From Lentzea sp. NBRC 105346 (GTDB lineage Bacteria; Actinomycetota; Actinomycetes; Mycobacteriales; Pseudonocardiaceae), in contig NZ_BSTQ01000024.1 of assembly GCF_030269605.1 (NCBI RefSeq), positions 62,001 to 126,000 of the forward strand: a DNA stretch of 64,000 nucleotides. The letters run 5' to 3'. Below the pieces are notes generated by a model. That model saw only the letters and a program-made list of their open reading frames with translations, was not told the DNA's origin and ran no database searches. Below, one piece after another: positions 24,580 to 33,161 of the stretch; the stretch's first letter is position 1, and each line of letters begins with the position of its first letter. The position numbers and the translations under genes are program-made.

Positions 24580-25419
24580 TTAACCGCCGATCCATTCCCA
24601 CTCGATGCCGAGCACCCCGGCGGTCATCCCGGTCGACGTGAGGTGCACGGCGTGGTGGGTGTTGAGCGTCAGCTCGGTCACCCGCCGCCGGTCGTCGTAC
24701 AGGTCGGCACGGATGTAGCCGCGCACCGCCGAGGGCAGTTCCTCAGGGTGGAACCTGACCTCCACCACGTATGTGCCCTCCGGGTGCACGACGCCGTGTG
24801 CGAACTCGTCGCACGGTGATGAGCTGCGCATCTCGTACTCGTACAGCCACGTCTCACCCGCGGCGAGCGGCTGGCCGAACAGCAGCTCGTACACCATCGC
24901 CGCGTTCGATGGGTGCCGTAGCAGCCTTCCGGTTGAACAGTTGCGGATCGGCGTGACGAGCAGCTGGTCGACGGGCTGCTGGGGCTGTCTGAGAAACCGG
25001 ACCACCGCTCGGTCCACGCCGTCGCGGCGGGCGCGCACCAGCTTGCGGGTGCGGAACGTCGCGCGGTGGTCCGCGCCGACCACGACGGTGCTCTCCTCGG
25101 TCAGGGACTCGAGATCCCACGCGCGAGCACGCGGCAGCGAACCCAGGAGCTCTCCCAGGGGGCCGCTGTGCTCGTCGAGGCCCTGCTGCGTGCCGAGCAG
25201 GCCGGTCAACGAGCGTTGCGGCAGGTTGAGGATGTCCTCCAGGGCGTCGATCGCCCGCACCGAGTTGGGATGCGGCCACGTGCGGCCGTGTTGCCAGTCG
25301 CTCAGCGTGGCGAGGCCCACCCTGATCCCGCGTTGCGCCAGATGAGAGCGCAGGCGATCGAGCGGTAGGCCGCGCTGCCGGATCGCGTCACGCAGCACGA
25401 TGTGAAATGGCGCGGTCAC
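24580..25419 (-). CDS. Helix-turn-helix regulatory protein, XRE-like
   Basis: This 279-residue protein starts with GTG at 25419. The N-terminal 60 residues resemble a Cro/XRE-type HTH (LRSHLAQRGIRVGLATLSDWQHGRTWPHP, shown in two parts in the protein at residues 23-51). The remaining 220 residues are a beta-rich domain of unknown kind, with WLYEYEMRSSSP and VEVRFHPEELPSAVRGYIRA. Similar actinobacterial proteins are annotated only as XRE-like. It could respond to a small ligand. It stands alone between the small secreted protein and the DUF6131 gene, and the target is unknown. Confidence 0.68.
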   Translation of the reverse strand: MTAPFHIVLRDAIRQRGLPLDRLRSHLAQRGIRVGLATLSDWQHGRTWPHPNSVRAIDALEDILNLPQRSLTGLLGTQQGLDEHSGPLGELLGSLPRARAWDLESLTEESTVVVGADHRATFRTRKLVRARRDGVDRAVVRFLRQPQQPVDQLLVTPIRNCSTGRLLRHPSNAAMVYELLFGQPLAAGETWLYEYEMRSSSPCDEFAHGVVHPEGTYVVEVRFHPEELPSAVRGYIRADLYDDRRRVTELTLNTHHAVHLTSTGMTAGVLGIEWEWIGG

Positions 25420-25566
25420 GCTCCGATCATCGCGCGCACGTCAACCGGCACGCTCGGAAATCTGGACTGGTCGGAATGGCGTAATCAACCCGTCACGGAA
25501 AGAAAAACGGGTTTCACGGCACCGGTGCGGGGTATCTCAGGAAAGGTTTCCCCACTTGGAGGTGTC

Positions 25567-25722
25567 ATGATCGTTCTCGGTCTGATCCTGCTGGTCGTCG
25601 GGTGGTTGGCTGGTATCAGCATCCTGACGACGATTGGTGTCGTACTGCTGGTTATCGGCGCGATCCTCGCCGTTCTCGGCGCTGTTGGTCGTCCGGTTGG
25701 CGGTCGTGCGCACTACTTCTGA
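25567..25722 (+). CDS. DUF6131 family small membrane protein
   Basis: This 51-residue protein has two hydrophobic segments (MIVLGLILLVVGWLAGI and TTIGVVLLVIGAILAVLGAV) and ends GRPVGGRAHYF, the DUF6131 pattern widespread in actinobacteria. The ATG at 25567 is preceded by a strong GGAGG. The function is unknown; such small proteins are often stress-induced and highly expressed. A perfect terminator follows. Confidence 0.78.
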   Translation: MIVLGLILLVVGWLAGISILTTIGVVLLVIGAILAVLGAVGRPVGGRAHYF

Positions 25723-25734
25723 CAATGCATGAGA

Positions 25735-25765
25735 AAGGGGCCCGGCCGTGACGGCCGGGCCCCTT
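25735..25765. terminator. Bidirectional GC-rich terminator
   Basis: AAGGGGCCCGGCCGT (25735-25749) is the exact reverse complement of ACGGCCGGGCCCCTT (25751-25765). It separates the DUF6131 gene from a possible convergent 32-codon gene and could serve both. Confidence 0.82.
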
Positions 25766-25774
25766 CGTGCGCAC

Positions 25775-25873
25775 TCAGAGCCCCTTGGTACGTGCGGCTA
25801 CCGCGAAAACGCCGAACGCCGTCGCGAGCATGCCGAGAGCGGCCAGGCCGGCGACGACCAGATCAACAGACAT
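25775..25873 (-). CDS. Possible 32-residue membrane peptide
   Basis: The frame encodes one hydrophobic helix (MSVDLVVAGLAALGMLATAF, then GVFAVAARTKGL). GAGGGAG lies 11 nt before the ATG on the minus strand, and a strong terminator is 10 bp downstream of the stop. The size, ribosome site and terminator suggest a true small membrane protein, but no family is recognised. Confidence 0.4.
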   Translation of the reverse strand: MSVDLVVAGLAALGMLATAFGVFAVAARTKGL

Positions 25874-25905
25874 GATCAGAAGAACTCCCTCGAGTAGATC
25901 TCTCC

Positions 25906-27174
25906 ATGTCACCTGACGCCCGAGTACCCGGTGATGTTGCCTCCGGTAACGTGATTTCGGTGAAACTCCGTGCTGTGGAAGCACGTGTGCTCTCCGTAGC
26001 ACCGTGGCTGCTCGCCATCTCCGTCGCCGGCCACCTGCTGATGGTGAAGTTCCAGACCAAGATGACCATGATCGATCTCCTGGTCTACCGGAACGGATCA
26101 CCCCACCTGTTCAGCGGTGACCTCTACGAATGGCGGCTCGATCAGTACGCCGACGTCTTCCCGCTGCCGTTCACGTACCCGCCGTTCGCGGCCGCGATCT
26201 TCACGCCCATGAGCTGGATCTCGTGGGAGGCGTCGCGGTGGGTGTGGCAGATCATCTGCCTGGCGTGCCTGTGGTTCATCGTCCGCACGAGCCTCAAGCT
26301 CATCGGCAAGGCCGACCCGCGGCGCGTCATGCTGTGGACCGCGCTGACGCTGTGGATCGAACCGGTGCGGACCACGCTCAACTACGGGCAGATCAACCTC
26401 GTGCTCGCCGCGATCCTCATCGGCACATTGGCCGCCGCACGCAGCTACATCGCCGGCGCCGGCGTCGGGTTCACCGCCGGGATCAAGCTGACCCCGGCCA
26501 TCAGCGGCCTCTACTTCCTGATCACGAAGCGCTGGGCCGCCGCGGTCTGGTCGTTCGTCGCGTTCGTGGCCACGTTCGGGATCGGGCACCTCATCTCGGC
26601 AAACCAGAGCAACAAGTTCTGGTTCGAGCTGCTCGGCGACGCCAGCCGCGTCGGACCCGTGGGCAGCGCGATCAACCAGTCGATGCGCGGTGCGATCAGC
26701 CGCACGCTCGGCTACGACGTCAAGACCGGGCTGCCGTACATCGTGTGCGTGCTGGTCGCCGCCGCGTTCACCTGGTACGCCGTCAGCAAGACGAAGGACA
26801 CGCTGGCGCTGATCATCAGCGTCCAGTTCCTCGGCCTGCTGGTCAGTCCGATCTCGTGGAGCCACCACTGGGTGTGGATGGTGCCCGCCCTGATGTGGCT
26901 CATCTACCGGGGCGGACACCGGCTCTGCGCGGTGGCCGCCGGCCTGTGGGTGCTGCTGACCGGCGGCTACCTCGTCTCATTCCTGCTCATGGCCCAGCCG
27001 AACATCTGGGACTTCCCGCGCCCCTGGTACTACTCCCTGCTCGGCTGGGGCTACCCGGCCGCGGGCCTGCTCACGCTGGCCGCGATCGGACTAGCAACCC
27101 GGCGTCAGCTTGGCGACCTGCTGCCCGGCGATCAGGTAGCTGCCGACCGCGAACCCAGCGGTGTCAGCGGCTGA
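25906..27174 (+). CDS. pimE: Polyprenol-phosphate-dependent alpha-(1,2)-mannosyltransferase (GT87), PimE-like
   Basis: This 422-residue multi-pass membrane protein is of the GT-C fold. The early periplasmic Asp is in MIDLLVYRNGSPHLFSGDLY, followed by PFTYPPFAAAIFTPM and NYGQINLVLAAILIGTL, which are GT87 hallmarks. About ten hydrophobic segments are visible. PimE adds the fifth mannose to phosphatidylinositol mannosides from polyprenyl-phosphomannose on the outer face of the membrane. Its neighbours support this: pterin dehydratase, Nudix, typA and lpqW follow it in the mycobacterial order. Its last 84 bp overlap a convergent secreted-protein gene. Confidence 0.75.
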   Translation: MSPDARVPGDVASGNVISVKLRAVEARVLSVAPWLLAISVAGHLLMVKFQTKMTMIDLLVYRNGSPHLFSGDLYEWRLDQYADVFPLPFTYPPFAAAIFTPMSWISWEASRWVWQIICLACLWFIVRTSLKLIGKADPRRVMLWTALTLWIEPVRTTLNYGQINLVLAAILIGTLAAARSYIAGAGVGFTAGIKLTPAISGLYFLITKRWAAAVWSFVAFVATFGIGHLISANQSNKFWFELLGDASRVGPVGSAINQSMRGAISRTLGYDVKTGLPYIVCVLVAAAFTWYAVSKTKDTLALIISVQFLGLLVSPISWSHHWVWMVPALMWLIYRGGHRLCAVAAGLWVLLTGGYLVSFLLMAQPNIWDFPRPWYYSLLGWGYPAAGLLTLAAIGLATRRQLGDLLPGDQVAADREPSGVSG

Positions 27175-28095
27175 CGAAGGCTTGTGCGAGCCGCGCGCCT
27201 GCACGTAGCCGAACTTCCCGTCGGCCTGGAGCGCCTTGCCGGTCAGCGCCGCCCAGCCCTTCTGCACCACGGGCAGGTAGGTGGCGCTGTCCAGGACGCC
27301 CGCGTTGATGCCCGCCGCGATCGCGTAGGTGATCATCGCGGTCGAGGCGGACTCAATGCCGCGACCGGCGATCAGCGAGGAGTTCCAGAAGCCGTCCGGG
27401 CGCTGGAAGTGCTTCAACGTCGCCGCCGTGCGCTTCAACGACCTGGCGTAGTCGGCCCGCGCCGGGCTGTCCGCGGGCAGCCACAGGATCGCCTTCGCCA
27501 GGCCCTGCACCGCCCAGCCGTTGGTTTGCGTGTGGAACGACCACAGGCCGGTGAACTCGTTGAACGACCGCGCCTTCAACACGCGGAACGACCGGTGCGC
27601 GTAGTCGAGCATGGCCTGGTCCTTGTCGGCCAGCGCGATGCGCGTCATCGACGGCAGCGACATGTTCAGCGCGTCCGGCGACTTCCAGTAGAACTTGCCC
27701 GACGCGACCTGGGCGCGCAGGTTGTCCCGCAGCGGCTGCAGCACCTCGGGCTCCGGGTGGAAGTACGACACGTCGAGGTAGGCCTCGCCGGACGACTGCG
27801 CGTCGGGTGCGAACGGGTGCTCCGCGTCCAGCGGCAGCAGGAACTTGTTCGCCTTCACCCACGGCCACGTCTTGTGGTTGCTGATGCCCGTCGTGCGCAC
27901 CAGCGCGAGGTTGCCGACGTGGTAGTTCGCGTTGGACCAGTTGTTCGCCGCGAGGTCGGGGCCGTTGGTCAGCCAGTTCTGGCTGGCCTTCGTCATCGCG
28001 TCGGTGACCGCGCAGGGGACGGCCTGAGCGGCGACCGGCGTCACGAACAGGCCGGTCAAAGCCGACAAAACCACCAGTGTTGTGCGCAACCGCAT
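27091..28095 (-). CDS. Secreted glycoside hydrolase family 88/105-like protein
   Basis: This 334-residue protein has a signal peptide (MRLRTTLVVLSALTGLFVTP...AAQA) and an (alpha/alpha)6-barrel-type sequence. Segments such as NANYHVGNLALVRTT, PDALNMSLPSMTRIAL, TQTNGWAVQGLAKAI and ESASTAMITYAIAAGINAG match unsaturated rhamnogalacturonyl hydrolases. The Asp in PDALNM corresponds to the catalytic Asp of YteR. The expected role is removal of an unsaturated uronic acid from pectin fragments outside the cell. The true substrate is uncertain, as the sequence is divergent. ATG at 28095 is chosen because it starts the signal peptide; the frame is open far upstream, through other genes. Confidence 0.7.
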   Translation of the reverse strand: MRLRTTLVVLSALTGLFVTPVAAQAVPCAVTDAMTKASQNWLTNGPDLAANNWSNANYHVGNLALVRTTGISNHKTWPWVKANKFLLPLDAEHPFAPDAQSSGEAYLDVSYFHPEPEVLQPLRDNLRAQVASGKFYWKSPDALNMSLPSMTRIALADKDQAMLDYAHRSFRVLKARSFNEFTGLWSFHTQTNGWAVQGLAKAILWLPADSPARADYARSLKRTAATLKHFQRPDGFWNSSLIAGRGIESASTAMITYAIAAGINAGVLDSATYLPVVQKGWAALTGKALQADGKFGYVQARGSHKPSSAADTAGFAVGSYLIAGQQVAKLTPGC

Positions 28096-28145
28096 CGAGG
28101 AATGCCTCTCACTCGAGGCGGCGGTGACGCACATCCTGGCGGACG

Positions 28146-28439
28146 TCAGCTCACGCTGTCGAGCACACCGTCGATTTCCTCGGCCAACGACACGTCCAGC
28201 GCCGTGATCCCGCCCTTCGAGTGGGTGCTGCAGCGGAACGTCAGCGTGCGCCAGCGGATGTCGATGTCCGGGTGATGGTTGTCGTTCTCCGCGATCTCGG
28301 CGATGCGGTTCACCACCATGATCGCCTGCGGGAAGCTCGCCAGCTCGGCGGTCCTGACCAGCGCGGAGTTCTCCGCGGTCCAGTCGGGCAGCTTGCCAAG
28401 AACCTCGGTCACCTGATCGTCGGTCAGCAGCTCGGCCAT
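28146..28439 (-). CDS. phhB: Pterin-4a-carbinolamine dehydratase
   Basis: This 97-residue protein carries the catalytic motif ENDNHHPDIDIRW with its adjacent histidines, followed by a THSKGGITALD segment. It dehydrates 4a-hydroxytetrahydropterins; in bacteria lacking phenylalanine hydroxylase the real role is unclear. ATG at 28439 gives MAELLTDDQVTEVL, the usual start. In mycobacteria it is next to pimE, as here with one insertion. It is divergent from the thiamine transport operon. Confidence 0.9.
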   Translation of the reverse strand: MAELLTDDQVTEVLGKLPDWTAENSALVRTAELASFPQAIMVVNRIAEIAENDNHHPDIDIRWRTLTFRCSTHSKGGITALDVSLAEEIDGVLDSVS

Positions 28440-28479
28440 GCCCAGATCGTCCCACCACATGGCGTAAGCTGCGCGTTTG

Positions 28480-28568
28480 CCACGGGAGTCCGGTGCTGCG
28501 CCGGGCTGAGAGGAGGGCGCGCCAGCCCTCGACCGTCCACCTGATCCGGTTCATGCCGGCGTAGGGAG
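28480..28568 (+). ncRNA. TPP riboswitch (THI element)
   Basis: The conserved elements are in order: GGGAGTCCGG, then GGGCTGAGAGG (the CUGAGA box) at about 28503-28513, a GC-rich P3 stem, and ACCTGATCCGGTTCATGCCGG followed by GTAGGGAGA (28540-28569; quoted in two parts). Binding of thiamine pyrophosphate would close P1. Because the 3' strand GTAGGGAG is also the Shine-Dalgarno sequence of thiB, control is probably at translation initiation. Confidence 0.93.
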
Positions 28569-28573
28569 AGATG

Positions 28574-29569
28574 ATGAAAAGGATCTTGCTCGTAGCCCTG
28601 CTCGCCGCAGGTTGCTCGACCGCGCCGCAGGCGCCGAAGTCGCACGAGGTCACCCTCGCGACGCACGACTCGTTCGTCGTGAAGCAGGAGGTGCTGGACG
28701 AGTTCCAGCGCACCAGCGGCATCACGGTGAAGCAGCTGGCCAGCGGCGACGCCGGTGAGCTCACCAACAAGCTCGTGCTCACCAAGGGCAACCCGATCGG
28801 CGATGTCGCGTTCGGCGTCGACTCGACGTTCGCCTCCCGCGCGCTGCAGGAGGGCGTCTTCGCCGAGTACAAGTCGCCCGAGGACGACAAGGGCGCGCAG
28901 CGGTACAAGGCGGATGACTCCGGCAAGCTGCACGCCGTCGACATCGGCGACGTGTGCCTCAACATCGACCCCGGCGCGCTCGCCGGTAACGAGCCCAAGT
29001 CGTACGAGGACCTCACGGACCCGAAGTACAAGGACAAGCTGGTCGTCGAGAACCCCGCGACCAGCTCGCCGGGCCTCGCGTTCCTGTTCGGCACGATCGC
29101 GAAGTTCGGCGAGAACGGCTGGCAGGACTACTGGACCAAGCTCAAGGCCAACGGCGTGAAGGTCGTCAGCGGCTGGGAAGAAGCCTACAACCAGGAGTTC
29201 TCCGGATCGGCGGGCAAGGGGCCGCGCCCGATCGTCGTCTCCTACGCCTCGTCGCCGTCCGCCGAGGAGGGCCGCACCAAAGCGCTGCTCGACACCTGCT
29301 TCCGTCAGGTCGAGTACGCGGGCGTGCTGAACGGCGCGAAGAACGCCGAGGACGCGCGCAAGGTCGTGGACTTCCTGCTGGGCGAGAAGTTCCAGGCCCA
29401 GGTCGCGGAGCAGATGTACGTCTACCCGTCCCGCGAAGGCGTCGCGCTGCCCGAGTCGTGGGCGAAGTCCGCGCCGCTGCCGGAGAAACCGCAGACGCTG
29501 CCCGCGGACAAGGTGCGCGACAAGCGTGAAGAGTGGGTCGAGCAGTGGCGCAAGCTCGTGCAAGGCTGA
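28574..29569 (+). CDS. thiB: Thiamine ABC transporter substrate-binding lipoprotein
   Basis: This 331-residue lipoprotein (MKRILLVALLAAGCSTAP) is the extracellular receptor of a thiamine/TPP importer. It matches TbpA/ThiB: THDSFVVKQEVLDEFQRTSG, GDAGELTNKLVLTKGNP, DVAFGVDSTFASRAL and LDTCFRQVEYAGVLNGAKN. ATG at 28574 has better spacing to the GGGAG of the riboswitch than the ATG at 28571. It is the first gene of thiBPQ under the TPP riboswitch and overlaps thiP. Confidence 0.92.
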   Translation: MKRILLVALLAAGCSTAPQAPKSHEVTLATHDSFVVKQEVLDEFQRTSGITVKQLASGDAGELTNKLVLTKGNPIGDVAFGVDSTFASRALQEGVFAEYKSPEDDKGAQRYKADDSGKLHAVDIGDVCLNIDPGALAGNEPKSYEDLTDPKYKDKLVVENPATSSPGLAFLFGTIAKFGENGWQDYWTKLKANGVKVVSGWEEAYNQEFSGSAGKGPRPIVVSYASSPSAEEGRTKALLDTCFRQVEYAGVLNGAKNAEDARKVVDFLLGEKFQAQVAEQMYVYPSREGVALPESWAKSAPLPEKPQTLPADKVRDKREEWVEQWRKLVQG

Positions 29570-31155
29570 CCCGGTCTAGTTTGGCCTGGTCAGCGGCAGC
29601 CCTGCTGCCACTGGGTTTCCTGGCCGTCTTCTTCGCGTGGCCCGTGCTGGCGATCATCACGCTCGGGCTGCGTGAAGGCGGCCTCGATACGGCTCTGACC
29701 AGCTCGGACACGTGGGACCTGGTCGCGTTCACACTCGGCCAGGCCGCCGCGTCCACCCTGATCGCCGTCGTAGCGGGTCTGCCGGTCGCGTTCGTGCTGG
29801 CCCGCTGCCGGATCCGCGGACTCGGGCTGATCCGGGCCGCGGTGATGGTGCCGTTCGTGCTGCCGACCGTCGTGGTGGGCCTGGCGTTCCGTGCGTTCTG
29901 GCCGGACGGCGGCGTAGTGCCGATCGTGCTGGCCAACGCGTTCTTCAACGTCGCGGTCGTCGCGCGCACGGTCGGCGGCCTCTGGGCGCACACCGACCGG
30001 CGCGCTGAGGACGCCGCCCGCGCGCTCGGTGCGTCGCGGCCCAGGGCGTTTCTCAACGTCGTGTTGCCCGCGCTGATGCCCGCGATCGGCTCGGCCGCGG
30101 CGGTCGTGTTCCTGTTCTGCGCCACCAGTTTCGGCGTCGTGCTGATCCTCGGTGGCGCGCGGTACCGGACGCTGGAGACCGAGATCTACCTCCGCACGGT
30201 CGAGCTCTTCGACTTGTCCGGTGCGGCCGCGTTGTCCCTGCTGCAGTTCACCGCGGTGCTGGCGGTGCTGCTGCTCGGCGGCCTCGCTCGGCGGCGCCGG
30301 GAGACCGCGCTGCAGTTGCGCGGCCGGGAGGAGCTGGCGCGTAAGCCCGTTGGTGGCGAGTGGGCGGTGGTCGGCGTTGCCGCGGCCGTGGTCGTCGCGT
30401 TGTTCACGCCGGTGGTCGGGCTAGTGCTGAAATCTCTGTCCACAAGGGATGGTTGGAGTCTGGCCGGCTATCGTGCTCTGGCGTCGACCGGAGATCGTGG
30501 AACCCTAGCGGTGTCAGGTCTCGATGCGGCGCTCAACTCGTTGCGCACGGCCACCGACGCCACCGCGATCGCGTTGGTCGTCGGCGTCTTCTCCGCGTTC
30601 GTGCTGATCGGCCTGAAACGTTCGGGCGGCCGGCTCGCCGAGGCGCTGGACACCGCGCTGATGCTGCCGATCGGCGTGTCCGCGGTGACGGTCGGCTTCG
30701 GCTACCTCGTCACCATGGACGCGCTGCCCGGTGATTTCCGTACGTCACCAATGCTTGTGCCGCTAGCCCAGGCGCTCGTCGTCACGCCGCTGGTCGTGCG
30801 GATGGTGCTGCCGGTGCTGCGGTCGGTGGACGAACGACTGCGCCAGGCCGCCGCGACGCTCGGCGCGAGCCCGGCGCGGGTGTGGGTCGAGGTCGACCTG
30901 CCGATCGTCGGGCGGTCCTTGGTGGCGGCGGCGGGTTTCGGTTTCGTGGTGGCGCTGGGGGAGTTCGGCGCGACCAGCTTCCTCGCGCGGTCGGACGCGC
31001 CGACGTTGCCGATCGTGATCGCCCGGCTGATGTCGCGGCCCGGTGCGTTGAACAGCCAGATGGCGTACGCGGCCTGCGCTCTGCTGATGGTCGTGACGAT
31101 CGCGTGTGTGCTGCTCATCGAGCGGCTGCGGGTGCCGAGCGGTGAGGAGTTCTGA
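29533..31155 (+). CDS. thiP: Thiamine ABC transporter permease (double-length ThiP)
   Basis: This protein of up to 540 residues contains two fused binding-protein-dependent permease domains. The EAA loops read DAARALGASRPRAFLNVVLP and RQAATLGASPARVWVEVDLP, each followed by membrane helices; about twelve helices are visible. It forms the channel for thiamine with ThiQ. The start is uncertain: GTG at 29533 or 29545, or TTG at 29581, all fit; the longest is given, overlapping thiB by 37 bp. The stop overlaps the thiQ start by 1 bp. Confidence 0.88.
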   Translation: MGRAVAQARARLTRSSLAWSAAALLPLGFLAVFFAWPVLAIITLGLREGGLDTALTSSDTWDLVAFTLGQAAASTLIAVVAGLPVAFVLARCRIRGLGLIRAAVMVPFVLPTVVVGLAFRAFWPDGGVVPIVLANAFFNVAVVARTVGGLWAHTDRRAEDAARALGASRPRAFLNVVLPALMPAIGSAAAVVFLFCATSFGVVLILGGARYRTLETEIYLRTVELFDLSGAAALSLLQFTAVLAVLLLGGLARRRRETALQLRGREELARKPVGGEWAVVGVAAAVVVALFTPVVGLVLKSLSTRDGWSLAGYRALASTGDRGTLAVSGLDAALNSLRTATDATAIALVVGVFSAFVLIGLKRSGGRLAEALDTALMLPIGVSAVTVGFGYLVTMDALPGDFRTSPMLVPLAQALVVTPLVVRMVLPVLRSVDERLRQAAATLGASPARVWVEVDLPIVGRSLVAAAGFGFVVALGEFGATSFLARSDAPTLPIVIARLMSRPGALNSQMAYAACALLMVVTIACVLLIERLRVPSGEEF

Positions 31156-31793
31156 TGCTGCGGGTCTCGAACATCACCGTCCGATATGGACAGACTGTTG
31201 CCGTTGCCGGCGTGGATCTATCGGTGGCGAACGGCGAGGTTGTTGCTCTGCTCGGCCCGTCCGGTTGCGGCAAGTCGACGTTGCTGCGCACGATCGCCGG
31301 GTTGGAGACGCCGGCCAGTGGATCTGTGTGCTGGGACTCCTTGGATATGGGCTCGGTTCCCGTGCACAAGCGGGGGTTCGGCATCGTTTTCCAGGACGGG
31401 CAGCTGTTTCCGCATCGCGATGTTTTTGGCAACGTGGCTTTCGGGCTGCGGATGCAGGGGGTTTCGCGTGGCGATCGGGCGGAGCGGATCTCGGAGCTGC
31501 TGAAGCTCGTCGGGCTGGACGGTTATGAGCACCGCAAGGTCACTCAGCTGTCCGGTGGTGAACAGCAGCGGGTTGCGCTCGCCAGGGCTTTGGCGCCTCG
31601 GCCTCGGCTGTTGCTGCTGGACGAGCCACTGTCCGCTCTGGACCGGGAGTTGCGTGATCAGTTGGCCGACGATCTCGCTCGGCTGCTGCGGTCGTCGGGG
31701 ACTACTGCGATACTGGTGACTCACGATCACGACGAGGCCCGCAGGATCGCGGACCGCGTCGTGACGATGCGGAAGGGCCGCGTCACCTCTTAG
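31155..31793 (+). CDS. thiQ: Thiamine ABC transporter ATP-binding protein
   Basis: This 212-residue ABC ATPase has Walker A GPSGCGKST, Q-loop FQDGQLFPH, signature LSGGEQQRVALARAL, Walker B LLLLDEPLSAL and switch His in VTHDHDEARRI. It powers ThiBP import. It is short, lacking the C-terminal regulatory domain, which is normal for ThiQ. Its third codon positions contain more T and A than its neighbours (several GTT, GAT and TAT codons), suggesting weaker expression or a different history. Confidence 0.9.
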   Translation: MLRVSNITVRYGQTVAVAGVDLSVANGEVVALLGPSGCGKSTLLRTIAGLETPASGSVCWDSLDMGSVPVHKRGFGIVFQDGQLFPHRDVFGNVAFGLRMQGVSRGDRAERISELLKLVGLDGYEHRKVTQLSGGEQQRVALARALAPRPRLLLLDEPLSALDRELRDQLADDLARLLRSSGTTAILVTHDHDEARRIADRVVTMRKGRVTS

Positions 31794-31964
31794 GGTGACA
31801 TCGTTGGTAGCACCACTCGGTGGAGCGCCGAAAATTGTCGGACCCCGGCGGTACGCTTGAAGCGCAAAAGGAAGCGCGCGGGGGCAGCGAGCGATATGAG
31901 CGGAGTCGGGGTTCCGTGGCCGGACACGGAGCAGCCGGAACGATCACTACGAGGTCGACGGATC

Positions 31965-32350
31965 CACGCACACGACGAGGCCCGTACGCGGGCGCACGGA
32001 GCGCGTCGTGATCGGTGAATGCGGACGGCCGGATCGCGGACCCGTGTCGTGACCGAGCCGGGGACACGATGAGGCCCGGCGGAATGCGGACGGCCGGATC
32101 GCGGACCCGCGTCGTGACCGAGCCGGGGACACGATGAGGCCCGGCGGATCGCGGATCGTGTCGTGACCCGAAGTAGGGGCTCGCCGGATTGCCGATCCGT
32201 GTCGTGACCGAGGGAAGGACACGACGAGGCCCGCTGGATCGCGGACCGCGTCGTGACTGAGGTAGGGGCCCGCTGGAATGCGGAACCCCGGTCATGACCG
32301 AGCGAGGACACGACGAGGCCAGCCGGTTGGCGGACCCGCGTCGTGACCGG
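31965..32350. repeat. Cluster of degenerate 45-65 bp direct repeats with hairpin potential
   Basis: The 31794-32351 gap has no credible gene. From about 31965 on, roughly seven imperfect units recur, built from GGATCGCGGACCCGCGTCGTG, then ACCGAG, a G-run, and GGACACGACGAGGCCCG. Within each unit GTCGTG and CACGAC can pair over a 13-15 nt loop. Copies differ in length (about 40, 50 and 65 bp) and carry substitutions. They stop at the end of the ABC permease gene. The remaining 31794-31964 holds nothing recognisable. Confidence 0.8.
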
Positions 32351-32351
32351 G

Positions 32352-33161
32352 TCAGGAGTCCTTCGTGACCAGCCGGATGGTGGCGAGGGACAGGCCGATG
32401 ATCAGGTAGCAGCCCGCGAGCAGCGTGCTGTCCCAGATCTGGCCGGTCGGGATCGGGTCGCGCATCACGTCGACCAGCCCCGGCAGGGCGTTCGTGATCA
32501 GGAACGGGTGCAGCCAGTCCAGCGACGGCAGGCTGCCGAGGACCGCGAACACGATGAGTCCCGCCATGATGGACGCCTGCACCACCAGTGGGTGCTCGGT
32601 GCACGCGGAGATCGCCAGACCGACCGCGCCGATCGACACCATCTGGAAGGTCACCAGCACCACGAAGAACGCGATCCGGCCGAACGCCTCCCAGCCGGAC
32701 AGCACGTTGCCGGACAGCGTGAGCATGCCGTCGTTGCCGAGGAACGCGATGCCCGAGATGACGCCGACGACCGCCATCAGGGTCACCGCGAACAGCGACA
32801 TCGTGGCCAGGCCGAAGAACTTGACGCCGAGCAGCCGCACCCGTGACACGGGTGCGATGAGCAGTCCGCGCAGCGTGCCGTGCTGGGATTCGCCGGCCAG
32901 CCCGTCGGCCGCCCAGATCGACGCCACCATCGGCAGCAGCAGTGCCGCCGACAGGAACAGGGTGAAGATCGGCAGCACCAGGCCGTTGCCCTTGAGGATC
33001 GCCTCGAGGCCGCCACCCCCGCCGCCGTCGCCGTCCCTGGTCGCGAGCCATGTGCCGAAACCGAAGACGATCGGCACCAGGCACAGTCCGACCAGCCCGA
33101 TCAACGTGCGCGGGCGCCGCAGCATCCAGCGCAGCTCCGACCGCATCTGACGCACGATCAT
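32352..33161 (-). CDS. ABC-2 type transporter permease
   Basis: This 269-residue protein has six hydrophobic segments (for example TLIGLVGLCLVPIVFGFGTW and FAVTLMAVVGVISGIAFLG). A Gly-rich loop lies after the first helix (DGDGGGGGGLEA) and the ABC-2 segment ADGLAGESQHGTLRGLLIAPV follows. It forms an exporter with the ATPase encoded just upstream (4 bp overlap). The substrate is unknown; the neighbouring LolA-like protein and two-component system suggest a cell-envelope stress module. The repeat cluster begins directly after its stop. Confidence 0.82.
   Translation of the reverse strand: MIVRQMRSELRWMLRRPRTLIGLVGLCLVPIVFGFGTWLATRDGDGGGGGGLEAILKGNGLVLPIFTLFLSAALLLPMVASIWAADGLAGESQHGTLRGLLIAPVSRVRLLGVKFFGLATMSLFAVTLMAVVGVISGIAFLGNDGMLTLSGNVLSGWEAFGRIAFFVVLVTFQMVSIGAVGLAISACTEHPLVVQASIMAGLIVFAVLGSLPSLDWLHPFLITNALPGLVDVMRDPIPTGQIWDSTLLAGCYLIIGLSLATIRLVTKDS

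Noticed and set aside
27091..29094. A 667-codon frame extending the GH105-like protein upstream
   Set aside because: The extension runs antisense or out of frame through the pterin dehydratase and thiB genes; the signal peptide starts at 28095.
31965..32350. Possible CRISPR array
   Set aside because: The repeats vary in length and sequence, spacers are not uniform, and no cas genes are present.
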